A stretch of 58,190 nt of DNA from Paenibacillus rhizophilus. GTDB lineage: Bacteria > Bacillota > Bacilli > Paenibacillales > Paenibacillaceae. The stretch is taken from the NCBI RefSeq assembly GCF_003854965.1, contig NZ_RQPI01000022.1, positions 1-58,190 on the forward strand. The letters run 5' to 3'. The notes beneath the pieces were generated by a model that saw nothing but the letters and a program-made list of their open reading frames with translations, searched no databases and was not told where the DNA came from. Position numbers and translations under genes: made by a program. Below, one piece after another: positions 40,867-50,330 of this stretch. Every line of letters starts with the position of its first letter. The stretch's first letter is position 1.

Positions 40867-42441
40867 TTACGGCTCAGCGCTCCACTTCAGGCTTTCCCTA
40901 TATTCCACCGGAGTGAGCCCTGTTCCTTTCTTGAATACTTTGCTGAAATATTTAACATCTTTAAATCCCGCGCCTTGAGCCACATCATAAATCCGGCTGT
41001 CATCCTGGGCGAGCAACCGCTTGGCTTCCCGAATCCGCAGCTCGATCAAGTAATCAATAAAGTTCCGGCCGGTTTGTTTTTTAAATAACAGGCTGAAATA
41101 GCTTTTACTTAGATGAATGGTATCCGCTACGCTCTGAAGCGTCAAATTTTCGGTAAAATGAGCGGCTATATATTCCAGCGCCCTGGTAATCAGCTGCCCG
41201 CCGTAACCGTTATCAGACAATTGGGGAATTATGGACATGCAATTCTGCTCCAGCTCACCAACCATGAAAGAGGCGAGCTGTTCCAATGTTTCCGTCTTGC
41301 GGATCAGTTCAAGCTGTTCGGAAGGCAATGATTTGGCCCCTGCCTTCAGCCGGTAAGTGCCGGCCAGGAGTACGCAAGCCTCATGCTGAACTTGCTCCGG
41401 GCTCAAAGCCCGGTTCTTCCAGCGTTCAAGCGCGAAATCAATCGCATGGGAAGCCGGATCTCCATTGCGGATCATCTCAAAAAACGGTTCCCAATCATCG
41501 GCATGTTCAAGGTCCGGTAACGATGGTTCATGATTGCTCTCCGGTCCTCCGCTTTCGAACAAGCCGCCCAATCCCTCGAAAAAGCGCCTTTGACAGGCAA
41601 AGCGGCTCTCGGCATATCCTTTAAGAAGGCGGCCTGCCCCCTGCCCTATGGCTAAGCCTGCGGATGTTGAAATGTTCCATTCCGCTTCAACTCCCTTTTT
41701 CCACACTTGGACCTGCCGTACGGCTGCCTCCTCCTCTTGTTTCGGAAAGATAAGGAACAAGCTGCTTTCCGCCACCAGCAGCGCGCTTCCCTTCTCCATC
41801 CGCTCATAGAAGGCTTCCTGCAGGTCCTCAAGCAAGAGCTGAACATACAAATATCCGCTATTTTCTCTCCATTCTTCGGCACCGTCCAGCGTAAGATAGA
41901 CACAGGCATAGGGTTCTTCGAGCCACACCGGAGCGCATGCAGCGGCAGCCGGTGAGACCTGCTCCTGTACAATCCATCGTTTCATTTCCTGTTCCTCGCG
42001 TTTTCTCTCCAGGTAAAGGGCGCCCTGCCGATACAGGCTCAGCTCGGAATCCTGTTTCCTTTCTTCCTCGAGCATGGAAATACTCCGACGCAGGACGGCA
42101 AGGAGATCATCCTTTTTCAAGGTCAGCTTTAACAAATAATCGACGGCTCCCAGCTTAAGCCCTTCTTTAACATATTCGAAGTCATTGTAATTGCTGATCA
42201 GAATCACCTTGATCCAAGGGCAAAGCGCCTGCGCCTGCTTCATCAGTTCAATGCCGTTCATCAAGGGCATTTTGATATCCGTTATAAGAATATCGAAAGA
42301 CAGGCTCTCCAGCGCAGCCAACGCCTCCGCACCGTTCGCGTAGTGGTCCTCTACAGACATCCCTTCTTTTTCCCAATCGATAAACGCGCTGATCCCATGG
42401 CGGATCACTGGCTCGTCATCTACGATAAGTACTTTATACAT
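40867..42441 (-). CDS. Response regulator, YesN type (AraC output)
   Basis: A DNA-binding response regulator of 524 residues. The receiver domain (about 1-120) has VLIVDDEPVIRHG and the phospho-aspartate in FDILITDIKMPLMNG (about 55). A long middle segment has no clear family. The AraC-type output domain (about 415-520) shows LQSVADTIHLSKSYFSLLFK and VAQGAGFKDVKYFSKVFKK. The ATG follows GGGGGGAACACT. It is 25 bases after the kinase gene. Such pairs usually control carbohydrate uptake and hydrolase genes, here probably the adjoining glucan hydrolases. Confidence 0.92.
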   Translation of the reverse strand: MYKVLIVDDEPVIRHGISAFIDWEKEGMSVEDHYANGAEALAALESLSFDILITDIKMPLMNGIELMKQAQALCPWIKVILISNYNDFEYVKEGLKLGAVDYLLKLTLKKDDLLAVLRRSISMLEEERKQDSELSLYRQGALYLERKREEQEMKRWIVQEQVSPAAAACAPVWLEEPYACVYLTLDGAEEWRENSGYLYVQLLLEDLQEAFYERMEKGSALLVAESSLFLIFPKQEEEAAVRQVQVWKKGVEAEWNISTSAGLAIGQGAGRLLKGYAESRFACQRRFFEGLGGLFESGGPESNHEPSLPDLEHADDWEPFFEMIRNGDPASHAIDFALERWKNRALSPEQVQHEACVLLAGTYRLKAGAKSLPSEQLELIRKTETLEQLASFMVGELEQNCMSIIPQLSDNGYGGQLITRALEYIAAHFTENLTLQSVADTIHLSKSYFSLLFKKQTGRNFIDYLIELRIREAKRLLAQDDSRIYDVAQGAGFKDVKYFSKVFKKGTGLTPVEYRESLKWSAEP

Positions 42442-42466
42442 AGTGTTCCCCCCCGCTCCACTAGTT

Positions 42467-44254
42467 CTAAGAGGTCGTTTCTTTCGGCTTTTTTAATAAA
42501 ATGCGTACTGCCGTTCCTTGCCCGCGGCCGCTTACAATTGAACATTCCCAATTTTGGTCGTAATAGAGCCGCAGTGTGTCATAGATATGGCGCAGACCGA
42601 TGCCGATTTCTTCTTTTTCTACAGCGGTCTTCGCTTCATTTAACAGCCTTAGTTTCTCTTCGCCAATGCCCCTGCCATCGTCTTCCACCAGAAATTCGAT
42701 GCCTTCGCCGTTATTTCGGATCGTGATCGAGATCCTGCCATCTGTATTTTTCGGCACAATTCCATGGAATATGGCGTTCTCCACGAGCGGCTGCAGCAGC
42801 ATCCGGGGAATCATGATTTTCTCCGTTCCGGGTTCGATGTTCAGCTCCAGATGAAAGTGTTTCTCGTAGCGCAGCTCCAGAATGATCAGGTACTTCCGAA
42901 TAATATCGAGCTCCTCATCCACTGTAATCATGACGCCGTTCTTGCCCATATTGGCCTCAAGCAGATGGTTTAGCGCCGACAATACCTCGGATGCGCGGTC
43001 GTTCTGGCCGGAATCGATAAGCCAGCGCAGTGTGCTTAACGTGTTGAACAGAAAATGCGGATGAATCCGGTGCATTACAGCCCGAAGTTCCGCGTGATGC
43101 TTCTCGTTCTGTTCATTCTCCACCTGCTGCATTAACTTCCCGATTTCATGAACCATTTTGTTAAACTGCTTGCTTAAAAATCCGATTTCATCGGCTGTAC
43201 GAATATCAGTCCGTGTTCCCAGATCTCCTTGCTGAACGCGCAGCATGCTTTGGGTAAGCTGCTTTACGGGTTTGGTCACCATCCCGGCTACGAAAAGGCC
43301 GATGCCGACCGCTATCATGGAGAATATGGCGGAAGTCAGCAATATCCGGCTCTGAAGCCGTTCCAGCTGCCCGCTGATTTCGTTTACGGGAACGGTTCCC
43401 ACAAGCATCCAGCCATTGCTGAGCAGCTGCTTAACCCCGTAATAGGGGATGCCTTCCATTTCAAACTCGAACTCCACTCTGTCATTGTCTACAATACTGG
43501 TATACAAATCGGGATTCCGTACTCTATTGTTGATTATTTCGAGGTTGGAATCGATCATGATCCGCCCTTCCGAATCGACGACGAAGAACTTGCCCGTATT
43601 CCCGAGCTTCAGCTTCTGAACGGTCCCCAGAATCGACTGACCGTCCAATTGAACCTGAACCAGCCCGATATTTTTCATCGTATCAAAATCCTTCAACACT
43701 CTTCCAACCGGCAAAACCAGGTCCGTATTTTCTCCCCCGCCGCTTAAATGGTCATACTGAAGGCCCTCCCAAACCAGCTCTCCGTTCTTCCGTCTGGCTT
43801 CTTTCACCCACGCCTGGTCAGAAAGGTGGATCTGCTTAAGTTCGGAGTCGGAAAAGGTTCCGCTGCCCCATCCTTTTCCCTCTTCTTTCAATAGATAAAC
43901 GATTTTAACGAAGGAGTTGGAATAGACGTAATTGTTCAGCAGTGTATTAATATATTGAAAACTCCAGTTCTCTTCGAATGCATTTCCATTAATTTGTAAT
44001 GCGGCGCGCTGGATGTTCGGATCGCTGGAAATAAAATCGGAGGTGTCAATCCCCACGTTTAGTATAAAAGAGAGCGAATCCGCCGTCTGCTCGGCAATTT
44101 GCAGAGTAGACTCTCTCACGTTCTTTTTGAGGATGGCGTCCGATACCCAATAGAAGGACAAGCTCGTAAAGACGGTCGGGATCAAAATAACGAGCAGGAG
44201 GACCACTATGATTTTGGCGGTAAAGCTTTTGGATACTCTTAATTTTTTCAGCAT
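42467..44254 (-). CDS. Sensor histidine kinase, YesM type
   Basis: A membrane kinase of 595 residues. It has an N-terminal membrane segment (VVLLLVILIPTVFTSLSFYW), an extracellular sensor domain of about 250 residues (dCache-like), a second membrane segment (ILLTSAIFSMIAVGIGLFVAGM, about 305-326) and a HAMP domain. The phospho-acceptor histidine is in HRIHPHFLFNTLSTLRWL (His_kinase family, about 390), and the ATPase part has LQPLVENAIFHGI and VEDDGRGIGEE. The ATG follows GGAGAGGCATT. It is cotranscribed with the regulator and a binding lipoprotein, a set that could work as a three-part sensor. Confidence 0.92.
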   Translation of the reverse strand: MLKKLRVSKSFTAKIIVVLLLVILIPTVFTSLSFYWVSDAILKKNVRESTLQIAEQTADSLSFILNVGIDTSDFISSDPNIQRAALQINGNAFEENWSFQYINTLLNNYVYSNSFVKIVYLLKEEGKGWGSGTFSDSELKQIHLSDQAWVKEARRKNGELVWEGLQYDHLSGGGENTDLVLPVGRVLKDFDTMKNIGLVQVQLDGQSILGTVQKLKLGNTGKFFVVDSEGRIMIDSNLEIINNRVRNPDLYTSIVDNDRVEFEFEMEGIPYYGVKQLLSNGWMLVGTVPVNEISGQLERLQSRILLTSAIFSMIAVGIGLFVAGMVTKPVKQLTQSMLRVQQGDLGTRTDIRTADEIGFLSKQFNKMVHEIGKLMQQVENEQNEKHHAELRAVMHRIHPHFLFNTLSTLRWLIDSGQNDRASEVLSALNHLLEANMGKNGVMITVDEELDIIRKYLIILELRYEKHFHLELNIEPGTEKIMIPRMLLQPLVENAIFHGIVPKNTDGRISITIRNNGEGIEFLVEDDGRGIGEEKLRLLNEAKTAVEKEEIGIGLRHIYDTLRLYYDQNWECSIVSGRGQGTAVRILLKKPKETTS

Positions 44255-44336
44255 AATGCCTCTCCTATTTCGTCTCTTTCTAAATTGTACAAAATGTAAG
44301 ACTCAATACCAATGTTATATTTTAGGTGAATCCCCT

Positions 44337-46133
44337 CTACTCCTTATATTCGACAACCGCCATGTCCCAATATTTCAGTACGGGCAGCTCCCATTCCACA
44401 ACGCCGTCCCGCTGCGAGAATGGTAAAGCCTGGGGCGAGCCTCCGTTTTGATCAGGGGAAGCGAACCACACTTTGGAAACCGGGCGATCCGTCTTAACGG
44501 AGACAGTAACGTTCCGCCGTTCTGCCGGCTCCGTCTGCGTTCCGTGATCATCATTCCAATCCATAGTGGAAGCATCGGTGAAATTGATGAAGTGCACGAT
44601 GTCTTTTCCATCTTTGCGTTTGGAGAAGGACCATACTTTGCCTTGCTCCGCTTGATCCGATACGGCGACTTCCGTCCCTTCGGCTTTCAGGCTCGATTCT
44701 TCGGGGTGATCCCGCAGCAGATTCTGATACGCTACCAGAAAATCGTAGTATTGAATTAACTGTTCTTCCAATTCCGGTGATACGCTTAAATTTTTATGAG
44801 GAAAATATTCTTTGGACAGCATATTCTCCCCAAGCTCCAGGTGGGACCCGCCGGAGGCAAAAATCACCGCATCCGTCAGCAGAATCCCCGGCGTATTGAA
44901 CGTTCCCGGCGAATCGGATAAATGATAATTCATATAAGCGGCCAATACCGTATTCAGCCGGTTTCCGCTGTATCCCGAGTTCTCGTCAATCACTTCTTTC
45001 AAATTCCGGTACTGCGGATGGTTGCCCCATACCTCGGTGTACAGAAACTTGACCGGCGCTTCCCGGGCAATAGCTTCCTGGCCGAACTGGCCGACAGCGT
45101 TCATGACATAATCCACATCAAGCTTTTCCTTGGCCGCATTCAAGAATGACGGATAGGTCGCGGCGAGGTTGACGCTTTTGCCGTCATGGGTCCACAATTC
45201 GCCTCTGTCTCCCAACTGATCCACATGCCAGCCGTCAAAAGGAAGCGTGTCGAACGTCTTGATTTCCTTCCCGGTCAAGTAATTCTGCCAATCCCGGTTG
45301 GAGGGATCATACAGATCAATATCGCTTGCCCATTCGTCCGGAAGAGGGTGCTTATCCTGATCGTTGCCGCCCGGGTCCTTGAACAAGCCCCACTCTCTGT
45401 TCACACCGTCCTGTTCCGCGTCCGCATAGGCGCCAAACAGCAGGTTATAGTTCATGGCCTTCATGCCGTGATCGTGGGCCAAGCCGATATAGTCTTTCAC
45501 CGTATTAAACGATACGGAGCGGTTGGCAATATCCTTCCACTCCGCAGCTGGCCTGCCTTCTTCCAGACGAATAGGCTCCTGATGCTTGTACTGCCAATCG
45601 TAGAATTGAATGCCGTTGATATGGAAACGGTTTAAGCGTTCGATGACCCGGGACATCTCGCCCGTGTTCATGTACGGGAAATCGGCCAAATAACCGTAAC
45701 GGGGAAATTCCCCCCAATCGGAGGAAACGTCCACAGCGATGTTCATCTGATCCGCCTCGCCTTCCCGCTCATAGACTACTTCGGCCAAATAGCCTTGTCC
45801 TTCTTCCCGGGGTGGCTCCCAGCTCCAGGCCAGCTTGTCCCCTTCGGCCTGCAGCCTCTCTTCCTTTATAATCCGGTCCAAATGCAGATATCGGATATGG
45901 ACGGTTCCGCCCGGCGCAGGCTGCTTTAACTTCAATTGAAAGCGGACGGCCTCCCCGGGCCAATAAGCCGCTTTATTCGTGGACAGCCCTTTCAACAGGG
46001 AACCTTTATGAATTTCGGCATTCTTAGGCGGGCTCTGGACGGTGTCTGGAGCTTTCTCGCAGGCCGAAGTCATCGTTACAGCAGCGCAGAACGCAAAAAC
46101 CATGGCCATCCGCATCAATCTGGCGCGTCTCAT
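44337..46133 (-). CDS. GH66 dextranase-like lipoprotein
   Basis: A secreted, lipid-anchored glycoside hydrolase of 598 residues, probably cutting alpha-1,6-glucan (dextran). The signal peptide ends VTMTSACEK (lipobox). After an Ig-like N-domain (about 45-135) the barrel starts at GYLADFPYMNTGEMSRVIERL. The GH66 nucleophile is expected in FDGWHVDQLGDRG (about 303-315) and the acid/base glutamate in FLYTEVWGN (about 365). Cycloisomaltooligosaccharide-forming relatives carry an inserted CBM35 and are longer; that insert is not seen here, so a plain dextranase is favoured. The ATG follows AGGAGTGAGAGA. It leads an operon with the YesMN-type pair. Confidence 0.85.
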   Translation of the reverse strand: MRRARLMRMAMVFAFCAAVTMTSACEKAPDTVQSPPKNAEIHKGSLLKGLSTNKAAYWPGEAVRFQLKLKQPAPGGTVHIRYLHLDRIIKEERLQAEGDKLAWSWEPPREEGQGYLAEVVYEREGEADQMNIAVDVSSDWGEFPRYGYLADFPYMNTGEMSRVIERLNRFHINGIQFYDWQYKHQEPIRLEEGRPAAEWKDIANRSVSFNTVKDYIGLAHDHGMKAMNYNLLFGAYADAEQDGVNREWGLFKDPGGNDQDKHPLPDEWASDIDLYDPSNRDWQNYLTGKEIKTFDTLPFDGWHVDQLGDRGELWTHDGKSVNLAATYPSFLNAAKEKLDVDYVMNAVGQFGQEAIAREAPVKFLYTEVWGNHPQYRNLKEVIDENSGYSGNRLNTVLAAYMNYHLSDSPGTFNTPGILLTDAVIFASGGSHLELGENMLSKEYFPHKNLSVSPELEEQLIQYYDFLVAYQNLLRDHPEESSLKAEGTEVAVSDQAEQGKVWSFSKRKDGKDIVHFINFTDASTMDWNDDHGTQTEPAERRNVTVSVKTDRPVSKVWFASPDQNGGSPQALPFSQRDGVVEWELPVLKYWDMAVVEYKE

Positions 46134-46767
46134 TCTCTCACTCCTGTTCTTAACTTTTTGTTCATTATCCGGGAAACCCTTCTCCGGAGCAAATGGTCAT
46201 TTTTAGCACTCAATTCGTGTTTTTGTTGTCATATCAAGCATGTATGCGCTGACAATTTTACACGGTGTCTTATTTTTACGAATTCACATAAGAAATTGCA
46301 CCCCCTCTTGATTTTTTATAAACCGGGCTTTTTTATTAAAAATTGTGCATTCATTGCAAGATCGGACGGTTTTAGTGTCCAATTTCACAAAATCCAATAA
46401 TTTAAGAGGTTGACTCTTCGCCGGCAAAAGATTCAGAACGGCAGTCCCTTAGACCTGCGGAACTATTATATTACACATTTTTCCATATTAGTGGTAATAA
46501 ATTGATTTACTGTACGAAAGGAAAATAAAAAGCGAAAAAAGCTCGAACTCCTTGTCAGGCATGGTTTTAGTCGGATCGGCCCTTATTTTTGAAATCGGTT
46601 TCAAATACGTCTTCTCGGTTTTTTCGACAATCCCATAGGAGGTTCTCCCCATTGTTCAAGCGTTTTTTCCTTGCTAACTTGGAATAGGCAGCCGGAAGCG
46701 GGAGCTTGCGCTCCTCGGAATGGATGCCTGCTATACAAAACTATTTCAGAGTGGGAGAGAGAAACGT
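46134..46767. other. Divergent regulatory region of the glucan locus
   Basis: About 630 bases between two divergent hydrolase genes. It holds a cre-like palindrome (46588-46605), AT-rich tracts, and a ribosome-binding-site-like AGGAGG at 46637-46642 followed by a possible 11-codon leader frame (TTG at 46652 to TAG at 46687). I could not place one clear promoter for either side. Confidence 0.45.
46588..46605. promoter_or_regulatory. Candidate CcpA cre site
   Basis: TTTGAAATCGGTTTCAAA is a perfect inverted repeat whose inner TGAAATCGGTTTCA fits the catabolite-response pattern TGWAANCGNTNWCA. It lies about 165 bases before the GH31 start, so glucose repression of the glucan hydrolases is likely. 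Another LacI-type regulator is possible. Confidence 0.65.
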
Positions 46768-49317
46768 ATGCGTAAAAGGTTAAAGGCTACAATCATGTCG
46801 AAAAAACTGGCGCAAGCTGCCATGTGCCTGAGTCTGCTGACCGGAACATTTGCTGCGGTACTGCCGGCAAACGTGGCTTTTGCGGAAACGCAGCCGGAAG
46901 CGGACACTCCGCTGAACAAGCAGAATCTTAAGCCATTATCCGTACAATCGTTGGAAGCTCTTGAAAACGGAGTAAAGTTGAACTTGGGGGATTATCAGGG
47001 ATTTATCAGGCTCTTTTCAGAGGACATGGCAAAAATCTCGGTAGTTAAAAACGGCGAAGACGAGTTCATCTCCCCTGGAATTGCCAAGAAGGACTGGAAG
47101 ACGCCAAAATTCAGCTCCAAGGAAACGGATAAAGAGTACATCCTTTCCACCGGTGAGCTGACTGTAAAAATTAACAAACAACCGTTTGGCGTCAAATTCC
47201 TGGACAAGCAAGGGAACGTCATCAACGAAGATGCGGCACAGGGTGCCGGCTATGAAAACGGCAAGCCGTATGTGTTTAAAAAGACGGATACCACTGAAAA
47301 CTTTTACGGTTTCGGCGAGCAATCCGGCGGGCTGAACAAACGCGGCAAAAGCCTCGGCATGTGGAACACGGACGCTTATTCCTATAACAAGAACACCAAA
47401 TATCTGTACACGTCCATTCCATTCTTCCTCGGGCTGAAAGATAAAAAAGCCTACGGCATTTTCTTCGACAATACGAATCGCTCCTATTATGAAATGGCTA
47501 GCGAAAAAGACGATTATTACTACTTCTACGCCAATGGCGGCACACTTACTTACTACTTCATCAACGGTCCGGAAATCGGCGACGTTATCGACCGGTATAC
47601 CGAACTGACAGGAAAATCCGAGACACCTCCAATGTGGTCTCTGGGCTTCCATCAAAGTAAATGGGGATACACACCGGAAGAACTCGTGAATGTGGCCAAA
47701 ACATACCGCGAGAAGAAAATCCCACTGGATACGATGCATTTTGATATCGACTACATGGACGGATACCGCGTGTTCACCTGGAACGACCAGTATAAACAAG
47801 CGCTGAAGACGCTGAAGGACGAAGGCTTCCACGCCATTACAATCAACGACCCGGCCGTCAAGCAGGACGAGAACTACCGCATGTATCAGGAAGGAACCGC
47901 CAACGATTACTGGGCGAAAAATCCGGACGGCTCTACCTTCTTCGGCGATGTATGGCCGGGTAGATCCGCCTTCCCGAACTTCCTGAAGTCGGATGTCCGC
48001 GACTGGTGGGCCAGCAATCTCGGAACTCTCTTGAATGAGGGCGTCGACGGGATCTGGAACGATATGAACGAGCCTGCCGTATTTGACGGCCCTTTCCATA
48101 CGATGCCGCTGGATGTCGTGTTTGAAGACGACAACGGGGAGAAGAAACTTCATACGGAAGCTCACAATCTTTATGGACATCTTGAAACCGAGGCGACATA
48201 TAACGGCTTCATCAAAAACAAACCGAACACCCGTCCATTCGTGTTAACCCGCGACATGTATGCAGGAACGCAGCGCTATGCGGCGCTCTGGACCGGGGAC
48301 AACGTAAGTAACTGGGAGCATCTGCAAATGTCGATTCCGATGAATGCTAACGTCGGTTTGTCTGGGGTTCCGTTTGTCGGCAATGATATCGGCGGCTTTG
48401 CGAAATCGCCGGGCAATGTTCCGACACCTGAACTGTTCGCAAGATGGATCGAGGTCGGCGCCTTCCTGCCGTTTGCCCGCGACCACTATGACAACAGCGC
48501 GAAATCGGGACTCGGAAGCGGACAAGAGCCTTGGGAATTCGGCAAAGAGGTTGAAGATATCAGCCGCAAATACATCTCGATGCGTTACGAGCTGATGCCT
48601 TACTTGTACAACCAGTTTAAAGAATCGGCCGAGAACGGTCAGCCGGTCCAACAGCCGCTCGTTTACCAGTTCCAGGACGATGCGAAAACCTATAACATCG
48701 AAGATCAGTTTATGTTCGGCGATTCGATGATGCTTGCACCTGTTGTCAAAGAAGGCCAAACGAGCCGTGAAGTATATCTGCCTGCAGGCGAGACATGGGT
48801 GGATTATTGGACTGGCAAGAAGTATGAAGGCAACCAGTCGATCACGGTAAACGCCGAGCTTGGAACACTGCCTATCTTTGTGAAAAACAATTCGATTATC
48901 CCTCGTCAGGAAGTGGAGCAATCTACCGATGAGAAGAAGCTGGAAAATCTGATTCTCGACACTTACCTGGAAGATAAAGCCAGCTACAGCTTCTACGAGG
49001 ACGATGCCGAGACCATGGACTACAAGCAAGGCGAATTTAATATCACTGAATTCCAAGTGGATAAGAAAGGCAACCACATCGAGTTCAAGCAGGACAAAAA
49101 AGCTCAACACTACGCTTCCGCCGTTAAGTCCTACACGCTTAAGCTGCATGATGCCGAGCAGCCGAAGAAAATTCAGGCTGCCGAGCACAAATATGATCAA
49201 GCGGGCAGCTTAGAACAATTGAACGGGCAGGAAAGTGGCTACTATTTCGATTCGGCTGAAAAAGTTCTGTATGTCAAGATCCCAGCCGGTGAAAACAGCA
49301 GCGTAAAAATTCAATAA
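46768..49317 (+). CDS. Secreted GH31 alpha-glucosidase
   Basis: An exported glycoside hydrolase of 849 residues. The signal peptide (about 1-48) ends at PANVAFAETQ. The N-terminal beta-sandwich precedes the barrel, where the catalytic nucleophile is in GIWNDMNEPAVF and the acid/base in ALWTGDNVSNW; HFDIDYMDGYRVFTW and RDHYDNSAKS also fit GH31. A proximal and a distal C-domain (DUF5110-like, about 660-790) follow. The start is the ATG at 46768 after GGGAGAGAGAAACGT; an ATG 16 codons upstream has no site. It probably releases glucose from isomalto- or malto-oligosaccharides made by the GH66 and GH13 enzymes; transglycosylation is possible. Confidence 0.9.
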   Translation: MRKRLKATIMSKKLAQAAMCLSLLTGTFAAVLPANVAFAETQPEADTPLNKQNLKPLSVQSLEALENGVKLNLGDYQGFIRLFSEDMAKISVVKNGEDEFISPGIAKKDWKTPKFSSKETDKEYILSTGELTVKINKQPFGVKFLDKQGNVINEDAAQGAGYENGKPYVFKKTDTTENFYGFGEQSGGLNKRGKSLGMWNTDAYSYNKNTKYLYTSIPFFLGLKDKKAYGIFFDNTNRSYYEMASEKDDYYYFYANGGTLTYYFINGPEIGDVIDRYTELTGKSETPPMWSLGFHQSKWGYTPEELVNVAKTYREKKIPLDTMHFDIDYMDGYRVFTWNDQYKQALKTLKDEGFHAITINDPAVKQDENYRMYQEGTANDYWAKNPDGSTFFGDVWPGRSAFPNFLKSDVRDWWASNLGTLLNEGVDGIWNDMNEPAVFDGPFHTMPLDVVFEDDNGEKKLHTEAHNLYGHLETEATYNGFIKNKPNTRPFVLTRDMYAGTQRYAALWTGDNVSNWEHLQMSIPMNANVGLSGVPFVGNDIGGFAKSPGNVPTPELFARWIEVGAFLPFARDHYDNSAKSGLGSGQEPWEFGKEVEDISRKYISMRYELMPYLYNQFKESAENGQPVQQPLVYQFQDDAKTYNIEDQFMFGDSMMLAPVVKEGQTSREVYLPAGETWVDYWTGKKYEGNQSITVNAELGTLPIFVKNNSIIPRQEVEQSTDEKKLENLILDTYLEDKASYSFYEDDAETMDYKQGEFNITEFQVDKKGNHIEFKQDKKAQHYASAVKSYTLKLHDAEQPKKIQAAEHKYDQAGSLEQLNGQESGYYFDSAEKVLYVKIPAGENSSVKIQ

Positions 49318-49347
49318 TAACGATTTCTCGGCTATTGCCGAAAGAAA

Positions 49348-49385
49348 GGAAAACGGGTAAGCATCTTCGGCTTCACCCGTTTTCC
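49348..49385 (+). terminator. Hairpin after GH31 gene
   Basis: GGAAAACGGGT (49348-49358) pairs exactly with ACCCGTTTTCC (49375-49385), and AAGC/GCTT extends the stem. The T-run after it is weak, so it may only partly end transcription and set a lower level for the two genes that follow. Confidence 0.7.
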
Positions 49386-49445
49386 TATCCTTTAGGCGAT
49401 GCCGCATCTACCCAACCAGACTTCGAAGAAATGAGCGTACCTGAT

Positions 49446-50282
49446 ATGAAGTATACAAAAATAGTCTCCGCCGCAGTCCTTTTCCTATCGTTACTAGCCT
49501 TTCCGTTTGTCCAACCCTTACATACTGCGTTTGCTGAAAAAGTCAACAACGGACAGATGGAAAACCAGAAAAGCAGCAAGGTCCAGCCGGCTAAAGCGGC
49601 GTGGGATAAAAGTACATTGCAATTTACCGGCCAGGAAACGACCGGCGATGGAATTTCGGCAACCATTAAGAATGGCGGCTCCCAGATGCAGGGCGAAACG
49701 GTCTATGAGGTGTTTCGCAGCGACACCGGTAATCCAAAGAACGGCGAAGTCGTTGCCTCAGGCGTGGTCGAAACATTAGCTCCCGGCGAATCGCAGGAGT
49801 TGACTTTCACGCCGGCTCTTCTGGAACAGGGAAACTATATGTTTAAAGCCTATCAGCGTTCGGGCCATCCGGGAACGGGCGTATTGTGGAGCGAATCCAT
49901 TACCGTAGAGGAAACCCGTGAAGCCGCTGAACAAAACCAGCCCGAGCGTCCGTTCGACCAATATTTCAAATCCGATGTTCACGGCGGAACGGCAACGTTT
50001 ACGGTCCCTGAAGGCATCGGGGAAGTCGAGATCAGCTTCTCCAGCTATATCTACCCGGAAGGCGTTATTCCTCAGGAAGACGGAAAGCCCTACGAGAATC
50101 AGCACGTGTACGACAATGTAACCCAAACCTATGGACCGGGAACGCATACCGTACAAGTCGACCTGCCGGAATCCGGGTATTGGCAGACCGATCTGTATTT
50201 GGGTCCGGTAGTTGAAACGTTGACGGAAAGCGGACATTCCATGGATACGATCATCGATGCCGATTACGGTTCCGCAAATTAA
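49446..50282 (+). CDS. Secreted protein with TapA-like domain
   Basis: An exported protein of 278 residues. The signal peptide is MKYTKIVSAAVLFLSLLAF to HTAFAEK. The first domain (about 50-155) reads AWDKSTLQFTGQE, GNPKNGEVVASGVV, LEQGNYMFKAYQRSGHPGTG and VLWSESITVEE; this follows the order of the TasA-anchoring protein TapA (WDQSDL, GIYAFKVYKPAGYPANG, WSEPM). The second domain (about 170-278) is rich in Tyr, Gly and beta-strand residues and is not recognised. The start is uncertain: the ATG at 49431 is the alternative, and neither has a strong ribosome-binding site. Its place between two glucan hydrolases is unexpected; a role in the matrix or enzyme display is a guess. Confidence 0.65.
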   Translation: MKYTKIVSAAVLFLSLLAFPFVQPLHTAFAEKVNNGQMENQKSSKVQPAKAAWDKSTLQFTGQETTGDGISATIKNGGSQMQGETVYEVFRSDTGNPKNGEVVASGVVETLAPGESQELTFTPALLEQGNYMFKAYQRSGHPGTGVLWSESITVEETREAAEQNQPERPFDQYFKSDVHGGTATFTVPEGIGEVEISFSSYIYPEGVIPQEDGKPYENQHVYDNVTQTYGPGTHTVQVDLPESGYWQTDLYLGPVVETLTESGHSMDTIIDADYGSAN

Positions 50283-50330
50283 GATTCAAAACCAAAAACC
50301 AAATTATTTTAAGGAAAAGAGGTTTCAAAG

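Noticed and set aside
47017..49200. Two long minus-strand open frames inside the GH31 gene
   Set aside because: The plus strand encodes the complete GH31 enzyme with signal peptide and catalytic residues; the reverse frames have no ribosome-binding sites or known motifs.
49335..49430. N-terminal extension of the TapA-like protein
   Set aside because: The extension is encoded by the hairpin that follows the GH31 gene; the signal peptide begins after it.
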